A stretch of 64,000 bases of DNA from Sphingomonas gilva (GTDB taxonomy: Bacteria > Pseudomonadota > Alphaproteobacteria > Sphingomonadales > Sphingomonadaceae). The position numbers and the translations under genes were made by a program. Positions 8,474-16,393 of the stretch are shown one piece after another. Within the stretch, counting starts at the first letter, position 1; every line of letters starts with the position of its first letter. The DNA lies in the NCBI RefSeq assembly GCF_003515075.1, contig NZ_QWLV01000002.1:496001-560000 (forward strand), in the 5' to 3' direction. The notes beneath the pieces are model-generated. The model was not told the origin of the DNA. It worked only from the letters and a program-made list of their open reading frames with translations, and did not search any database.

Positions 8474-10009
8474 ATGCGCGTCTTGGTAGCTATCGCCTTG
8501 GCTTTGATCGCTGCCGTGCCTGGCGTCACGCAGTGGCCGATGGCCGACCCGCGTCCCGTTTTTCACTACGCGCCCCAGCGCAATTGGATGAATGATCCCA
8601 ATGGGTTGGTCTATTATGACGGTGAGTATCACCTGTTTTATCAGTATAATCCTCATGGTGATCGCTGGGGCCATATGAGCTGGGGCCATGCCGTCAGTCC
8701 CGATCTCGTCAGCTGGCGGGAATTGCCCCTCGCCCTCCCGGAAACCGAGGTCATGGCTTTTTCCGGAAGCGCGGTGATCGACTGGAAAAACACCAGCGGG
8801 TTCGGTCGCGGCGGCAAACCGGCGATGGTCGCGATCTACACGGGCTTTGACCCGAAATCCCGGATTCAGGCGCAGTATGTCGCCTACAGCAACGATCGCG
8901 GCCGCACCTTCACCCGTCACGGCAAGGTGCTGGACATCGGCTCTACCGAGTTTCGCGATCCCAAGGTGTTCTGGCACGAAGCCACGCGTCGCTGGGTGAT
9001 GATCGTCGTCAAGGCAAAGGAGAAGAAAGCGGCGATCTACTCGTCCCCGGACCTGAAGCAGTGGTCCCATGAAAGCGACTTCGGGCCGACGGCATCCAGC
9101 CGAAGCGTCAACTGGGAATGCCCCGATCTGTTCGAATTGCCCGTGGAGAATGGACGGCCCGGCGAAACGCGCTGGGTTCTGACCGTCAGTCAGGGCGACA
9201 ACGGTCCCGATGGGGGTTCGGGGGAACAATGGTTCGTCGGCGCCTTCGATGGACGCCGGTTCACGCTGGAGCCCGGCTGGCCCGACACACCGCACTGGGT
9301 CGATCACGGTGCGGACTTCTACGCCGCCTCCTCCTGGAACGAGGTTCCGGACGGGCGCCGTGTCTGGATCGGCTGGGCCACCGACCTGCGCTACGCCCAT
9401 GCCATTCCCACCTATCCGTCGCGTGGACTGATGACGGTGGCGCGCAGCCTTTCGCTGCGCCGGGAGGGAGACGACTGGCGGATCGCGCAGGCGCCGGTCC
9501 GCGAGCTGAAGCAGCGCCGCGGGCCGCTGCGGCGGGTCGAGAATGTGCGGCTGACGGAGACGCCAACGCCCTTGGAGCTCGGAGACAGTGTCGATTTGCT
9601 CGTCACCATCGATCCGCTCCGGGCTTCGCAAGTCGGCCTGACGCTCACGGACGCGCAGGGCCATGAATTGCTGATCGGCTACACCCCCGAGACACGTGAG
9701 GTCTTCATCGACCGCACCCGTGCGGGGCCGCATTTCCACGATGCCTTTGCCGACCGGCACGTTGCGACCCTGCCGCCGGGTAAGGGGACGATAACGCTGC
9801 GGTTGCTGGTCGATCGGTCGATCGTCGAACTCTATGCTGCCGATGGCACCCGCACGATCACCGATCGCTTCTTTCCCGGAAAAGGCCCGCTCCGATGGAG
9901 CGCGACCGCGCGGCGCGGCGATGCCGTGATCCGAAGACTGGATGCCTGGCCTATCGAGCCGATGCGATCAACCACGAAGAATGATGGAAGTCCGGCTCCT
10001 CGCATTTGA
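8474..10009 (+). CDS. Secreted GH32 beta-fructosidase (levanase/inulinase type)
   Basis: The ATG at 8474 follows a GAAGGA ribosome site and begins a signal peptide, giving 511 residues. The five-bladed catalytic domain carries the GH32 signatures: nucleophile Asp41 in WMNDPNG, stabiliser in FRDP (160-163) and acid/base Glu215 in WECPDLF. A C-terminal beta-sandwich follows, including RLLVDRSIVELY. The protein hydrolyses terminal fructose from levan, inulin or sucrose outside the inner membrane. No fructan transporter, fructokinase or SusC/D-like partner lies next to it, so it is a stand-alone gene at the edge of the island. Confidence 0.9.
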   Translation: MRVLVAIALALIAAVPGVTQWPMADPRPVFHYAPQRNWMNDPNGLVYYDGEYHLFYQYNPHGDRWGHMSWGHAVSPDLVSWRELPLALPETEVMAFSGSAVIDWKNTSGFGRGGKPAMVAIYTGFDPKSRIQAQYVAYSNDRGRTFTRHGKVLDIGSTEFRDPKVFWHEATRRWVMIVVKAKEKKAAIYSSPDLKQWSHESDFGPTASSRSVNWECPDLFELPVENGRPGETRWVLTVSQGDNGPDGGSGEQWFVGAFDGRRFTLEPGWPDTPHWVDHGADFYAASSWNEVPDGRRVWIGWATDLRYAHAIPTYPSRGLMTVARSLSLRREGDDWRIAQAPVRELKQRRGPLRRVENVRLTETPTPLELGDSVDLLVTIDPLRASQVGLTLTDAQGHELLIGYTPETREVFIDRTRAGPHFHDAFADRHVATLPPGKGTITLRLLVDRSIVELYAADGTRTITDRFFPGKGPLRWSATARRGDAVIRRLDAWPIEPMRSTTKNDGSPAPRI

Positions 10010-10170
10010 ACACGAGTCGGGAGATTTTCAGACTTCGGTGCCCTCCGCGAGCGTTAGCGCATCTTCGATGCGACCGAATGGTCCGCCTGCTGACTCGATC
10101 TGGAGAAGCGGCCAACGCTCGCGCCGGCCGCCCGTCCTCGCTCGACAACGCGCTGCGCTATTAAAGATCC

Positions 10171-10515
10171 TTGCCGCTTCCCGACGCTCTCTCAGCTTTG
10201 GCCACCGCGCGGCGGATCTACGAGCGGCGACGGCGGCGTGATCACATCTTTAACGGCATGAACATTTTTGGTGAGCTTTCCTGGGACGTTCTGCTCGACC
10301 TATTCGTCGCCCATAAGACCGGGACCAACATCGCGGTCTCGTCGGCGTGCATCTCCTCGGGCTCGCCCACCACCACGGAGCTTCACCATATCGACGCGCT
10401 GCAAGACCGCGGCCTGGTCGAGCGCCGGTCCGATCCCGACGACCTGCGTCGGATATGGCTGAGCATCACCGCACGCGGCCGCGATCTCATGCTGAAATGC
10501 CTCGCCAAGCCCTAA
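10171..10515 (+). CDS. MarR-like winged-helix transcriptional regulator
   Basis: A 114-residue protein starting at TTG; the conserved region before the first ATG (ARRIYERRRRRD) is why the longer start is used. The winged helix spans about FGELSWDVLLDLFVA to LVERRSDPDDLRRIWLSI, with a recognition helix around SSGSPTTTELHHI. It resembles the short MarR-type regulators common in sphingomonads. There is no obvious operator and no clear target; the downstream genes are two small sphingomonad proteins. Confidence 0.65.
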   Translation: MPLPDALSALATARRIYERRRRRDHIFNGMNIFGELSWDVLLDLFVAHKTGTNIAVSSACISSGSPTTTELHHIDALQDRGLVERRSDPDDLRRIWLSITARGRDLMLKCLAKP

Positions 10516-10621
10516 CATCTGCTTCAGAATTCCGAACTTGATAGATAGGACATCGGCGGACGCGGACCCTTTGAGAACGCCATTCGCTGCGATATGCATC
10601 GCCACATTGTGAAGGAACCGC

Positions 10622-10819
10622 ATGGTCGATGACCGCGAGATCTGGGCTTGCGCCAACATGCTGCTGCGCATTCATGGCCCGGATGCCCGGCGGCGTGCCG
10701 CCTCTCGCGCGGCCGAGCTTGCGCAGCGCGGCGAGACGCGTGGCGAACGCGTGTTCACCTTGATTGCCGAACGGATCGGCCAGCTCGAATCAACCCAGTC
10801 CGAAGGCCGTCCCAACTGA
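10622..10819 (+). CDS. DUF6961-type small protein
   Basis: A 65-residue protein with a good ribosome site (GAAGGA) upstream of its ATG. The sequence DREIWACANMLLRIHGPDAR and the helical AAELAQRGETRGE segment fit DUF6961, a small family found mainly in sphingomonads. It has no signal peptide or catalytic motif. Its stop overlaps the next gene's ATG (ATGA), so the two are coupled. Function unknown. Confidence 0.7.
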   Translation: MVDDREIWACANMLLRIHGPDARRRAASRAAELAQRGETRGERVFTLIAERIGQLESTQSEGRPN

Positions 10820-11022
10820 TGCCGGTGGGCAAGCGCTATCGGTTGACCGGTCTTCTGCTGAACTCGCGGCGTGGGCTGGTGCTCGAAGTCGATGGCGGCG
10901 GCACATGGTTGCTCGATGTGGGTCGCAAAGCGAAGCCGCTGATCGGGCAACGGGTGACCGTCGAGGGCGCCAGGTCGGGATTCGACCTGTTGGATGTCGA
11001 TCGGATCGACCGCGCCGGTTAG
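10819..11022 (+). CDS. DUF5818-type small beta-barrel protein
   Basis: The ATG at 10819 overlaps the preceding stop. The 67-residue product (GKRYRLTGLLLNSRRGLVLE, then IGQRVTVEGARSGFDLL) has the pattern of a small OB-like beta barrel and fits DUF5818, which usually accompanies DUF6961 in sphingomonads. Its end overlaps the convergent phosphatase/nuclease gene by four bases. Function unknown. Confidence 0.65.
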   Translation: MPVGKRYRLTGLLLNSRRGLVLEVDGGGTWLLDVGRKAKPLIGQRVTVEGARSGFDLLDVDRIDRAG

Positions 11023-11930
11023 CTCGCTACGCGAATAGCGACGGGGCAATGGTCCGAAGGGTGTGCGCTCTCAGGCAGGCCGTAGGTGAACTCGACGAAG
11101 GATCCCGGGACGATTCGTGCGGTCGCCGCGCGGCCGGTAACGATGTGGTCGATGAATTCGCTGTAGCGCGCCTTGCAGGTTGCGCGCTTGTCGCCCGCGG
11201 CGAGATCGAGGTCGGCGCCCGGTGGATCGGCATCGTTGATTTCGGCATAGAATGCATCGCTGCGGCGCGCGAGACGCCTATTCCAGTCGCCAAGGACGGC
11301 GAAGCTTTCGCCGCTGGCCGCGCGCGCGTCGATCCAGCGCTCGAGCACCGGCAGCTGCGCGAACAATGTGTCGCAATCGCGGTCGGTCGCCGCCCATCCG
11401 GTGTTGCAGCCTGATTTGAGATGCACCGCGAGCAAGCGCAGCGGCCTGGCCGTGCCGATCGTCACATCGACGCCCCAGCGCAGATCGGCATTGCCGAGGC
11501 CGAGCGCGGAGAGGTCCGGGTTGCGGATGAACGGCAGGGCTTTGCGAATGGCGTAGCCCACCGCCTGGTTGCGAATGGTCTTGCCCGGACGCCCATAGCA
11601 GGCGCCGCCGCGCCGGCTGACCGGTCGCTGCGACATCACGATAGTATAGCGATCCGGCGAAAATACTCGTGCGGCCGCTGCGACGTTTTCCACCTCCTGG
11701 AAGGCGATGATGTCGGCGTCGAGCCGGTCGGCATGGCCGCGCAGCGCCGCATAGTCCGCGTCCTCGCGGGGATGGCATCCCATACCGTTGGCCTCGGCGA
11801 GATGCTCAAGGTTCCAGCTGACGATCTTCAGCGTTTGCGGTTCGGTCCGCTCGGATAGCTCTGGCCGAGGCTGACACCCCGGTGCCAGCGCGAGGGTGAG
11901 GATCGCAAGGCATAGCGAGGAACGACGCAT
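11019..11930 (-). CDS. Endonuclease/exonuclease/phosphatase-family lipoprotein
   Basis: The ATG at 11930 begins a lipoprotein signal with a lipobox (LALAPGC, Cys20); longer frames lack a signal. The 303-residue product has the EEP fold motifs in order: SWNLEHL, DIIAFQEVEN (metal-binding Glu), RLLAVHLKSGC, LGDWNRR and the C-terminal SDHCPVAI with catalytic Asp-His. It should be a metal-dependent phosphoesterase anchored on the periplasmic face of a membrane. The substrate (nucleic acid, phospholipid headgroup or other phosphodiester) cannot be told. Confidence 0.82.
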   Translation of the reverse strand: MRRSSLCLAILTLALAPGCQPRPELSERTEPQTLKIVSWNLEHLAEANGMGCHPREDADYAALRGHADRLDADIIAFQEVENVAAAARVFSPDRYTIVMSQRPVSRRGGACYGRPGKTIRNQAVGYAIRKALPFIRNPDLSALGLGNADLRWGVDVTIGTARPLRLLAVHLKSGCNTGWAATDRDCDTLFAQLPVLERWIDARAASGESFAVLGDWNRRLARRSDAFYAEINDADPPGADLDLAAGDKRATCKARYSEFIDHIVTGRAATARIVPGSFVEFTYGLPESAHPSDHCPVAIRVAS

Positions 11931-12107
11931 CGCAACCGAGCCTGGCGACCAATGCCCCACGAGGCAAGCTCTCTTGCGCAGTCGGGAATCAGAGAGGCTG
12001 GCAATTGTCTCGGCGAAACGGCCAAAGGCGTCATCCGCAAACATGCTCATACACGCTGTCCTACACAAACCAAATAGGTTATATATGAAAGCGAGGAGTT
12101 ATGGAAT

Positions 12108-12200
12108 ATGGTTGTCATCGACGCGTCTATCCTGTTCGCGTTCGCTGCGCTTGTCGGCAGTTGCGCGGCTCTCGTCTGGTCATTTCGCCGCAAGCCTTGA
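12108..12200 (+). CDS. 30-residue single-span membrane peptide
   Basis: A short gene preceded by GAGGAG at 12092-12097. It encodes 30 residues: an acidic N-terminus (MVVIDAS), one hydrophobic helix (ILFAFAALVGSCAALVW) and a basic tail (SFRRKP), so the N-terminus is expected outside. Tiny proteins of this pattern recur in sphingomonad genomes. Function unknown; the ribosome site and the clean helix support it as real. Confidence 0.5.
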   Translation: MVVIDASILFAFAALVGSCAALVWSFRRKP

Positions 12201-12225
12201 CCGGCGCCGCGCGACGCCGCGGCTG

Positions 12226-12387
12226 TTACCGAGGTGCCGGACGACTGTGCATGCAAGTTAGCGAGGCGCGGTCCCATTGCCCGCCGGCTTTGATGCATTT
12301 GTGACCGCGCAGCAGCGGCATGGCGAAGAACGCTGCCAGCGTCGCGGCAAAGAACGCCAACACGATGATGCGCAAGCGGGATCGCAT
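12226..12387 (-). CDS. 53-residue membrane-anchored peptide with two cysteines
   Basis: The product has a basic start (MRSRLRI), a hydrophobic helix (residues 7-26) and a short outer part with Cys31 and Cys45 spaced as in KCIKAGGQWDRASLTC. This C-x(n)-GG-x-W-x(n)-C pattern is common in small exported proteins of sphingomonads and may form a disulfide. It lies opposite the 30-residue membrane peptide. Function unknown. Confidence 0.45.
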   Translation of the reverse strand: MRSRLRIIVLAFFAATLAAFFAMPLLRGHKCIKAGGQWDRASLTCMHSRPAPR

Positions 12388-12431
12388 GATGCCGTCTCGC
12401 CGAATATTCTTACGACGGCAACCGTGGAGGG

Positions 12432-13322
12432 TCAGGGCGACGCCGCCTGGTCGAGCGACGCCGCCGATATGATCGTGTGGAACTCGGAGAGCATATCGGG
12501 GTGCCGCCGTTCGAGATAGCCGGCGATCTCCTTGTTCCCGACCAGTCGCGCGAGATAGCGCGAAGCGAGGACGAGCTGGAGTACGTCATCCCCGAACGTC
12601 TCCTCAACGGCTTTGAAATCACGGTTGAGCGTTTCCATTTCGCGTTCCATCCGCGCCATTTGTTCGGGCGTCATGCCGTCGACCTGCTTGGGGTGGTCAG
12701 GTTTGGCGAGGTCTCCCTGTTTTGTCGCGGCGAGTAGTGCCTTGGCGTAGCTCGACGTGAAATTCCCGACCGACACCATCAGTTCAGCAGCTTCGATCTG
12801 TCGCAGCGGCTTGAGCTTGCGCAGAATTTCGAAGGTCTGGGGGTTGACCGAGCGATCGCGCAGCAATTCGACGACATCGGCCGAAATGCCGTCGAGTAGC
12901 GACCGTCGCCGTTGGATGAGCTTGGTGTCAACGCCCAAGGCCCGCGCTATTTTGTCCTCGGAGACGCCGCGCTCGATCGCGCGGACGATCATATAATGCT
13001 CTTGAATGGTCGCCAGCCGGTTGACCCGCTTGTTGTAGGTGAAGGACTCGTCGTCGTCGGAAACGATGCAGCGGGTTTCGAACTCATCCCGCGCGAGGAG
13101 GGAATAATATCGGAGGTGGCCATCGAGAAGCAGGTGGAGGCCGTCGGCGTTCGATTTCGTCACGACCAACGGTTCGATAATGCCCACCTCGGCGATCGAG
13201 GTCGCGATCCGCTGATATTTCTTTGATGCGGCGACGTTGGGCGAGAGTTTGCGCAGCGGCGCGATTTGCGCCAGCGGAACAACGATCACCTCGCGCTCGA
13301 AGGCGATGCGCACCTCCCTCAT
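12432..13322 (-). CDS. ParB/RepB-like protein with RepB C-terminal domain
   Basis: The ATG at 13322 directly follows the stop of the gene ahead and gives 296 residues (a TTG at 13337 is the alternative). The N-terminal ParB-type domain (IVVPLAQIAPLRKLSP, LVVTKSNADGLHLLLDGHLR) lacks the classical GERR box, having LDGHLRYY instead. A helix-turn-helix follows (SEDKIARALGVDTKLIQRRR), then a RepB-type C-terminal helical region. It is the third gene of the recombinase cassette. No replication initiator or ParA is nearby, so plasmid partition is unlikely here. Confidence 0.8.
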   Translation of the reverse strand: MREVRIAFEREVIVVPLAQIAPLRKLSPNVAASKKYQRIATSIAEVGIIEPLVVTKSNADGLHLLLDGHLRYYSLLARDEFETRCIVSDDDESFTYNKRVNRLATIQEHYMIVRAIERGVSEDKIARALGVDTKLIQRRRSLLDGISADVVELLRDRSVNPQTFEILRKLKPLRQIEAAELMVSVGNFTSSYAKALLAATKQGDLAKPDHPKQVDGMTPEQMARMEREMETLNRDFKAVEETFGDDVLQLVLASRYLARLVGNKEIAGYLERRHPDMLSEFHTIISAASLDQAASP

Positions 13323-13323
13323 C

Positions 13324-14205
13324 TCACGCCTCGGCAATACCGAGCCGCTCGGCGAGCGGCAATGGCAAGCTATTCATCGATTCAGCGCGCAGAAGCGTAA
13401 CGAAATGCTCTTCGTCCAGCAGCTTCTTGAGCGCATTGACGACGAAGAATAGCCGACTTTGGGCAAGGTTCGCTTTCTTGATGAGCAGCTTCTGACGTTC
13501 GACCTCCTTCTGATAGGCGCGCACAAGCACCGTCGCGGACGGTTTGCCCGCTTTTGCCCCGACGCGGCCGATGCTCCGCACGCTCTTGCCTATGAGGTTG
13601 CGCTCGTCGACGATCCGCCGGATCGCCAGCACTTGGTTGCCTGGCAGCGTTTTGCTCTCATAGGCTTCGGTCAATGCGCGCTGGACCTCTTCGTCGGTCG
13701 CGCGCGCGATTTCCATGGCGATGCTGTGCGGTACGATACCGCGCTCGACCGCATCGAGCAGCCGCTCCTCGCCATGGTCGAGCAGGAAGCATATCGCCCA
13801 GACATATTCTGCGCTGAACCCTACCTTCCGGCCGATATCGGCGTGACTATAGCCGCGGTCGCGCAGCGCGCCGATTTCGCGGATGAGCTCGAGCGGGCTG
13901 TGATTACGTCTTGCAAGATTTTCGACAAGGCTCATCACATAGCAGTCGTCACTCGAAGCATCGATCACCACCGCCGGTATCAAAGCCTGGCCGAGCTCGA
14001 TGAAGGCCTCCATCCGGCCTTGGCCGCACACCAGTTCATAGCCTGCGCCGCCTGATTTGGGACTGACAGTGATGGGCCTTTTGAGCCCGAGCTGGGCGAT
14101 GCTGGCGACCAGTTCGTCGAATATCTTGCGATTGCGCGACCGGGGGTTGAGCACCTCGATCTCGGCCACCGGGATCATGCGAATTTCCGGAACATCATTG
14201 CTCAT
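13324..14205 (-). CDS. ParB/RepB/Spo0J-type DNA-binding protein
   Basis: This 293-residue protein has a ParB N-terminal domain (IPVAEIEVLNPRSRN, FDELVASIAQLGLKRPI) with a GQGRMEAF nucleotide-binding-like box and VMSLVENLARRNHSPLELI. A helix-turn-helix (SHADIGRKVGFSAEYVWAI) and a C-terminal helical RepB-like part follow. Its start overlaps the recombinase stop (ATGA). The protein probably binds a site within the element and helps recombination or silences it; a partition role is not supported by neighbours. Confidence 0.82.
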   Translation of the reverse strand: MSNDVPEIRMIPVAEIEVLNPRSRNRKIFDELVASIAQLGLKRPITVSPKSGGAGYELVCGQGRMEAFIELGQALIPAVVIDASSDDCYVMSLVENLARRNHSPLELIREIGALRDRGYSHADIGRKVGFSAEYVWAICFLLDHGEERLLDAVERGIVPHSIAMEIARATDEEVQRALTEAYESKTLPGNQVLAIRRIVDERNLIGKSVRSIGRVGAKAGKPSATVLVRAYQKEVERQKLLIKKANLAQSRLFFVVNALKKLLDEEHFVTLLRAESMNSLPLPLAERLGIAEA

Positions 14206-15770
14206 GCTGCCGCGCCTAGCCGATGACGCCGGGTCAGATGATAGAGGGGGCTAAGGTCATGGGTACGATAGGCGTCGAGATAGACGCCGTTCTCCTCCGC
14301 CATGCCCAGGCGTTCGCTGGAGCCGACATCGATCCATGGTAGCAGATAATAGTCCCGCACCGCTTTATTTCGGGCGTCCATCCGGACCGCAACGGTGATG
14401 TCTGGTCTCAGGCTGGTGTCGAGCCGAAACTTCCAGCGCAGGTTACCGGCCGAGGTTTCGGCGCAGCGCACGATAACAAGCGATAAAGAGAGTTCGCCGT
14501 TGATGATGAGAAGATCGGTGGTGGGATCGACCTGGACCGCCCCTCCAACGCGTTCGATCGCCTCGCTAGTCGCGGCGACGATGCCGGGATGCATCAGGCG
14601 CAGCACCCGATTGGTTTCGATATAGCGATAGTCGCGTTCGGGCTCGTAGCCGATCAGCCGATAGGCCTGTACCAAGCTGCCGAACCGGTGCCTATAGGTG
14701 GCGGTGGACGGCATTTCGTCGAGTTCGTCGATGATCATCCCCGAAAGCGCACCCCGCGCGCCGAGCAGATCGGCCAACATCTTTAGAAGCTCGTCATCCG
14801 AGAAGCGGCGCGCGCGCTCGGCGAAGATGCGCTGCGCGGCCTCGAAGAAGTCGCGATCGACGATCGGTTCGAAGGCTTGCTCGCCACGAATCCACATGTC
14901 TGGCGCGTTGACGACGCGCTTTTGCTTCAGCTTGAACGACACCCGATTGTAGATGTTGTTCCCGATGTATTTTTCATTGCTCAGGATTTGGTGGACGATC
15001 GCCCGCGTCCAAGTCCTGCCGAGATCGGTTCGCAGCCCTTCCGCATTAAGTAGCGTGGCGATTTCGCGCTCAGAGCGCCGCTGAACTACGAACAGCTTGT
15101 AGATGCGCTGGACCGTCGCGACCTCATCGGGCGGCCCCGGGACCAGGATCACTCGGTCGGTCTGCAGGCTCTTGTGCTCACCTCGTTCGAGCGGCGCCTT
15201 GGGCTGGTTATATTCATCGACTAGATGACGTCGGAGCCCATAGCCGGCGGAACCGCCCTGGCGGTAACCGAGTGTGATGAGACGGCATTGGCCGGTAAAG
15301 ACCTTGGCCGAAAGCTCGCGGCTATACTCGCCAGCCATTGCACGCTTCATGTTCTTAATGATCGTCGTGCTCAGGCTGCCATCATTCTCGAATTGCTCGG
15401 CACAATAGTGGACCGTGATACCGGCCTCCCGGCAGATGAACTCGTAATAGGCGCTTTCATCGGCGTCCTGAAACCGACCCCAACGACTGACGTCATACAC
15501 GAGGACCGCTTCGAAATCGGCAGAATGGCTGCGAACGTCCTCTATCAACTGCTGGAGCGCGCCGCGCCCGGCGATGTTCAATCCGCTGCGCCCTTCGTCG
15601 GCATAGGTCCGAACGATATTGAAGTCACGCTGCGCGGCATAAGTTGCGATGATTTCTGCCTGATTTTCAGTGGAGTATTTCTGATGGTCGGTCGACATCC
15701 GAACATATTGTGCGGCCCGAACGATCGTTGGTGGGCCTCCAGGGTCACCCGGTCCTGTTGAATAGCCCAT
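14202..15770 (-). CDS. Large serine recombinase
   Basis: The ATG at 15770 gives 522 residues. The resolvase domain carries the catalytic serine in YVRMSTDHQ and the conserved VYDVSRWGRFQDADE segment. It is followed by a recombinase domain (RIYKLFVVQRRSEREIATLL, IVHQILSNEKYIG) and a C-terminal region without the cysteine pairs of a zinc ribbon, so the zinc-ribbon domain seems absent or replaced. It likely cuts and rejoins short target sites to move the element with the two ParB-like partners. It is transcribed divergently from the HTH gene 72 bases away. Confidence 0.88.
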   Translation of the reverse strand: MGYSTGPGDPGGPPTIVRAAQYVRMSTDHQKYSTENQAEIIATYAAQRDFNIVRTYADEGRSGLNIAGRGALQQLIEDVRSHSADFEAVLVYDVSRWGRFQDADESAYYEFICREAGITVHYCAEQFENDGSLSTTIIKNMKRAMAGEYSRELSAKVFTGQCRLITLGYRQGGSAGYGLRRHLVDEYNQPKAPLERGEHKSLQTDRVILVPGPPDEVATVQRIYKLFVVQRRSEREIATLLNAEGLRTDLGRTWTRAIVHQILSNEKYIGNNIYNRVSFKLKQKRVVNAPDMWIRGEQAFEPIVDRDFFEAAQRIFAERARRFSDDELLKMLADLLGARGALSGMIIDELDEMPSTATYRHRFGSLVQAYRLIGYEPERDYRYIETNRVLRLMHPGIVAATSEAIERVGGAVQVDPTTDLLIINGELSLSLVIVRCAETSAGNLRWKFRLDTSLRPDITVAVRMDARNKAVRDYYLLPWIDVGSSERLGMAEENGVYLDAYRTHDLSPLYHLTRRHRLGAAA

Positions 15771-15841
15771 CACATTGCCGCACTCGCTAATGTCTCAGAA
15801 ATCTGACCATTTCGATTTTCTCTTGGCGGAGAGCGATCGGC

Positions 15842-16234
15842 ATGTCGCTTACGAAGAACGACCGAAAATTTCGGTCCAAAATCGGAAAAGATTTTCCGGC
15901 GCGGAGCGAACCGGAATCACTGCCGCCTTTTGTGGAGGCGATCGCGGAAGCGCTCAGGATCGAGTTCGGAAACACGCCGAGCACGATCAAAACCGTCGCT
16001 AGGATGACGAATACCAATGAGCGAACGGTCAAGAATTGGTTCGATGCGAAAAACGGTCCCAGCGGCGAAAATCTGGTGATTCTGATGCACAACTCGCAGG
16101 AAGTGCTGCAGGCAGTGCTGCTGCTATCGGGCCATCACGACCTGTTGGTAACGATGAAGGTGACGGCAACGAAGAACAAGCTGAGAGAGATGCTCGAGAT
16201 GCTCGACGAGCTATCGTCCAGCGAGACCCCTTAG
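15842..16234 (+). CDS. Small helix-turn-helix protein divergent from the recombinase
   Basis: A 130-residue protein. The segment TVARMTNTNERTVKNWFDAK is a helix-turn-helix, and the rest is helical and charged (NKLREMLEMLDELSS). It resembles phage-type or transposon-associated small regulators. Divergent transcription from the recombinase with a 72-base spacer suggests it controls the cassette. No enzyme motif is present. Confidence 0.6.
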   Translation: MSLTKNDRKFRSKIGKDFPARSEPESLPPFVEAIAEALRIEFGNTPSTIKTVARMTNTNERTVKNWFDAKNGPSGENLVILMHNSQEVLQAVLLLSGHHDLLVTMKVTATKNKLREMLEMLDELSSSETP

Positions 16235-16393
16235 ACGAACTGACGCCCCGCCCCGGATCGGCAGATTAATTGCACTATGATCTTGAGATACCCCAGAACG
16301 TGACTTATCCCGGCAAGGGGGGATGGGATGTGGCGAAATCCATAATCCGTGCGGGTAGATTGGCGGCGACGACTATTGTCCGCGACTCATCGC

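Larger units (their letters stand above)
12432..15770 (-). mobile_element. Serine recombinase / ParB / RepB-like cassette
   Basis: Three overlapping genes, recombinase first, then a ParB-type and a RepB-type protein, form one transcription unit. The same order is found scattered through alphaproteobacterial genomes in accessory regions, which suggests a mobile element or its control module. No terminal repeats or target duplication could be identified, so the ends are those of the genes only. Confidence 0.5.

Noticed and set aside
10030..10170. Minus-strand protein-like tail (LLQIESAGGPFGRIEDALTL) before the MarR-like gene
   Set aside because: The frame is short, has no start or recognisable family, and its upstream part is Arg-rich; it may be a gene remnant but cannot be supported.
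12432..14205. Plasmid partition locus or integrated plasmid origin
   Set aside because: No ParA/RepA or RepC gene, no parS-like array and no iterons are visible; the ParB/RepB-like genes belong to the recombinase cassette.
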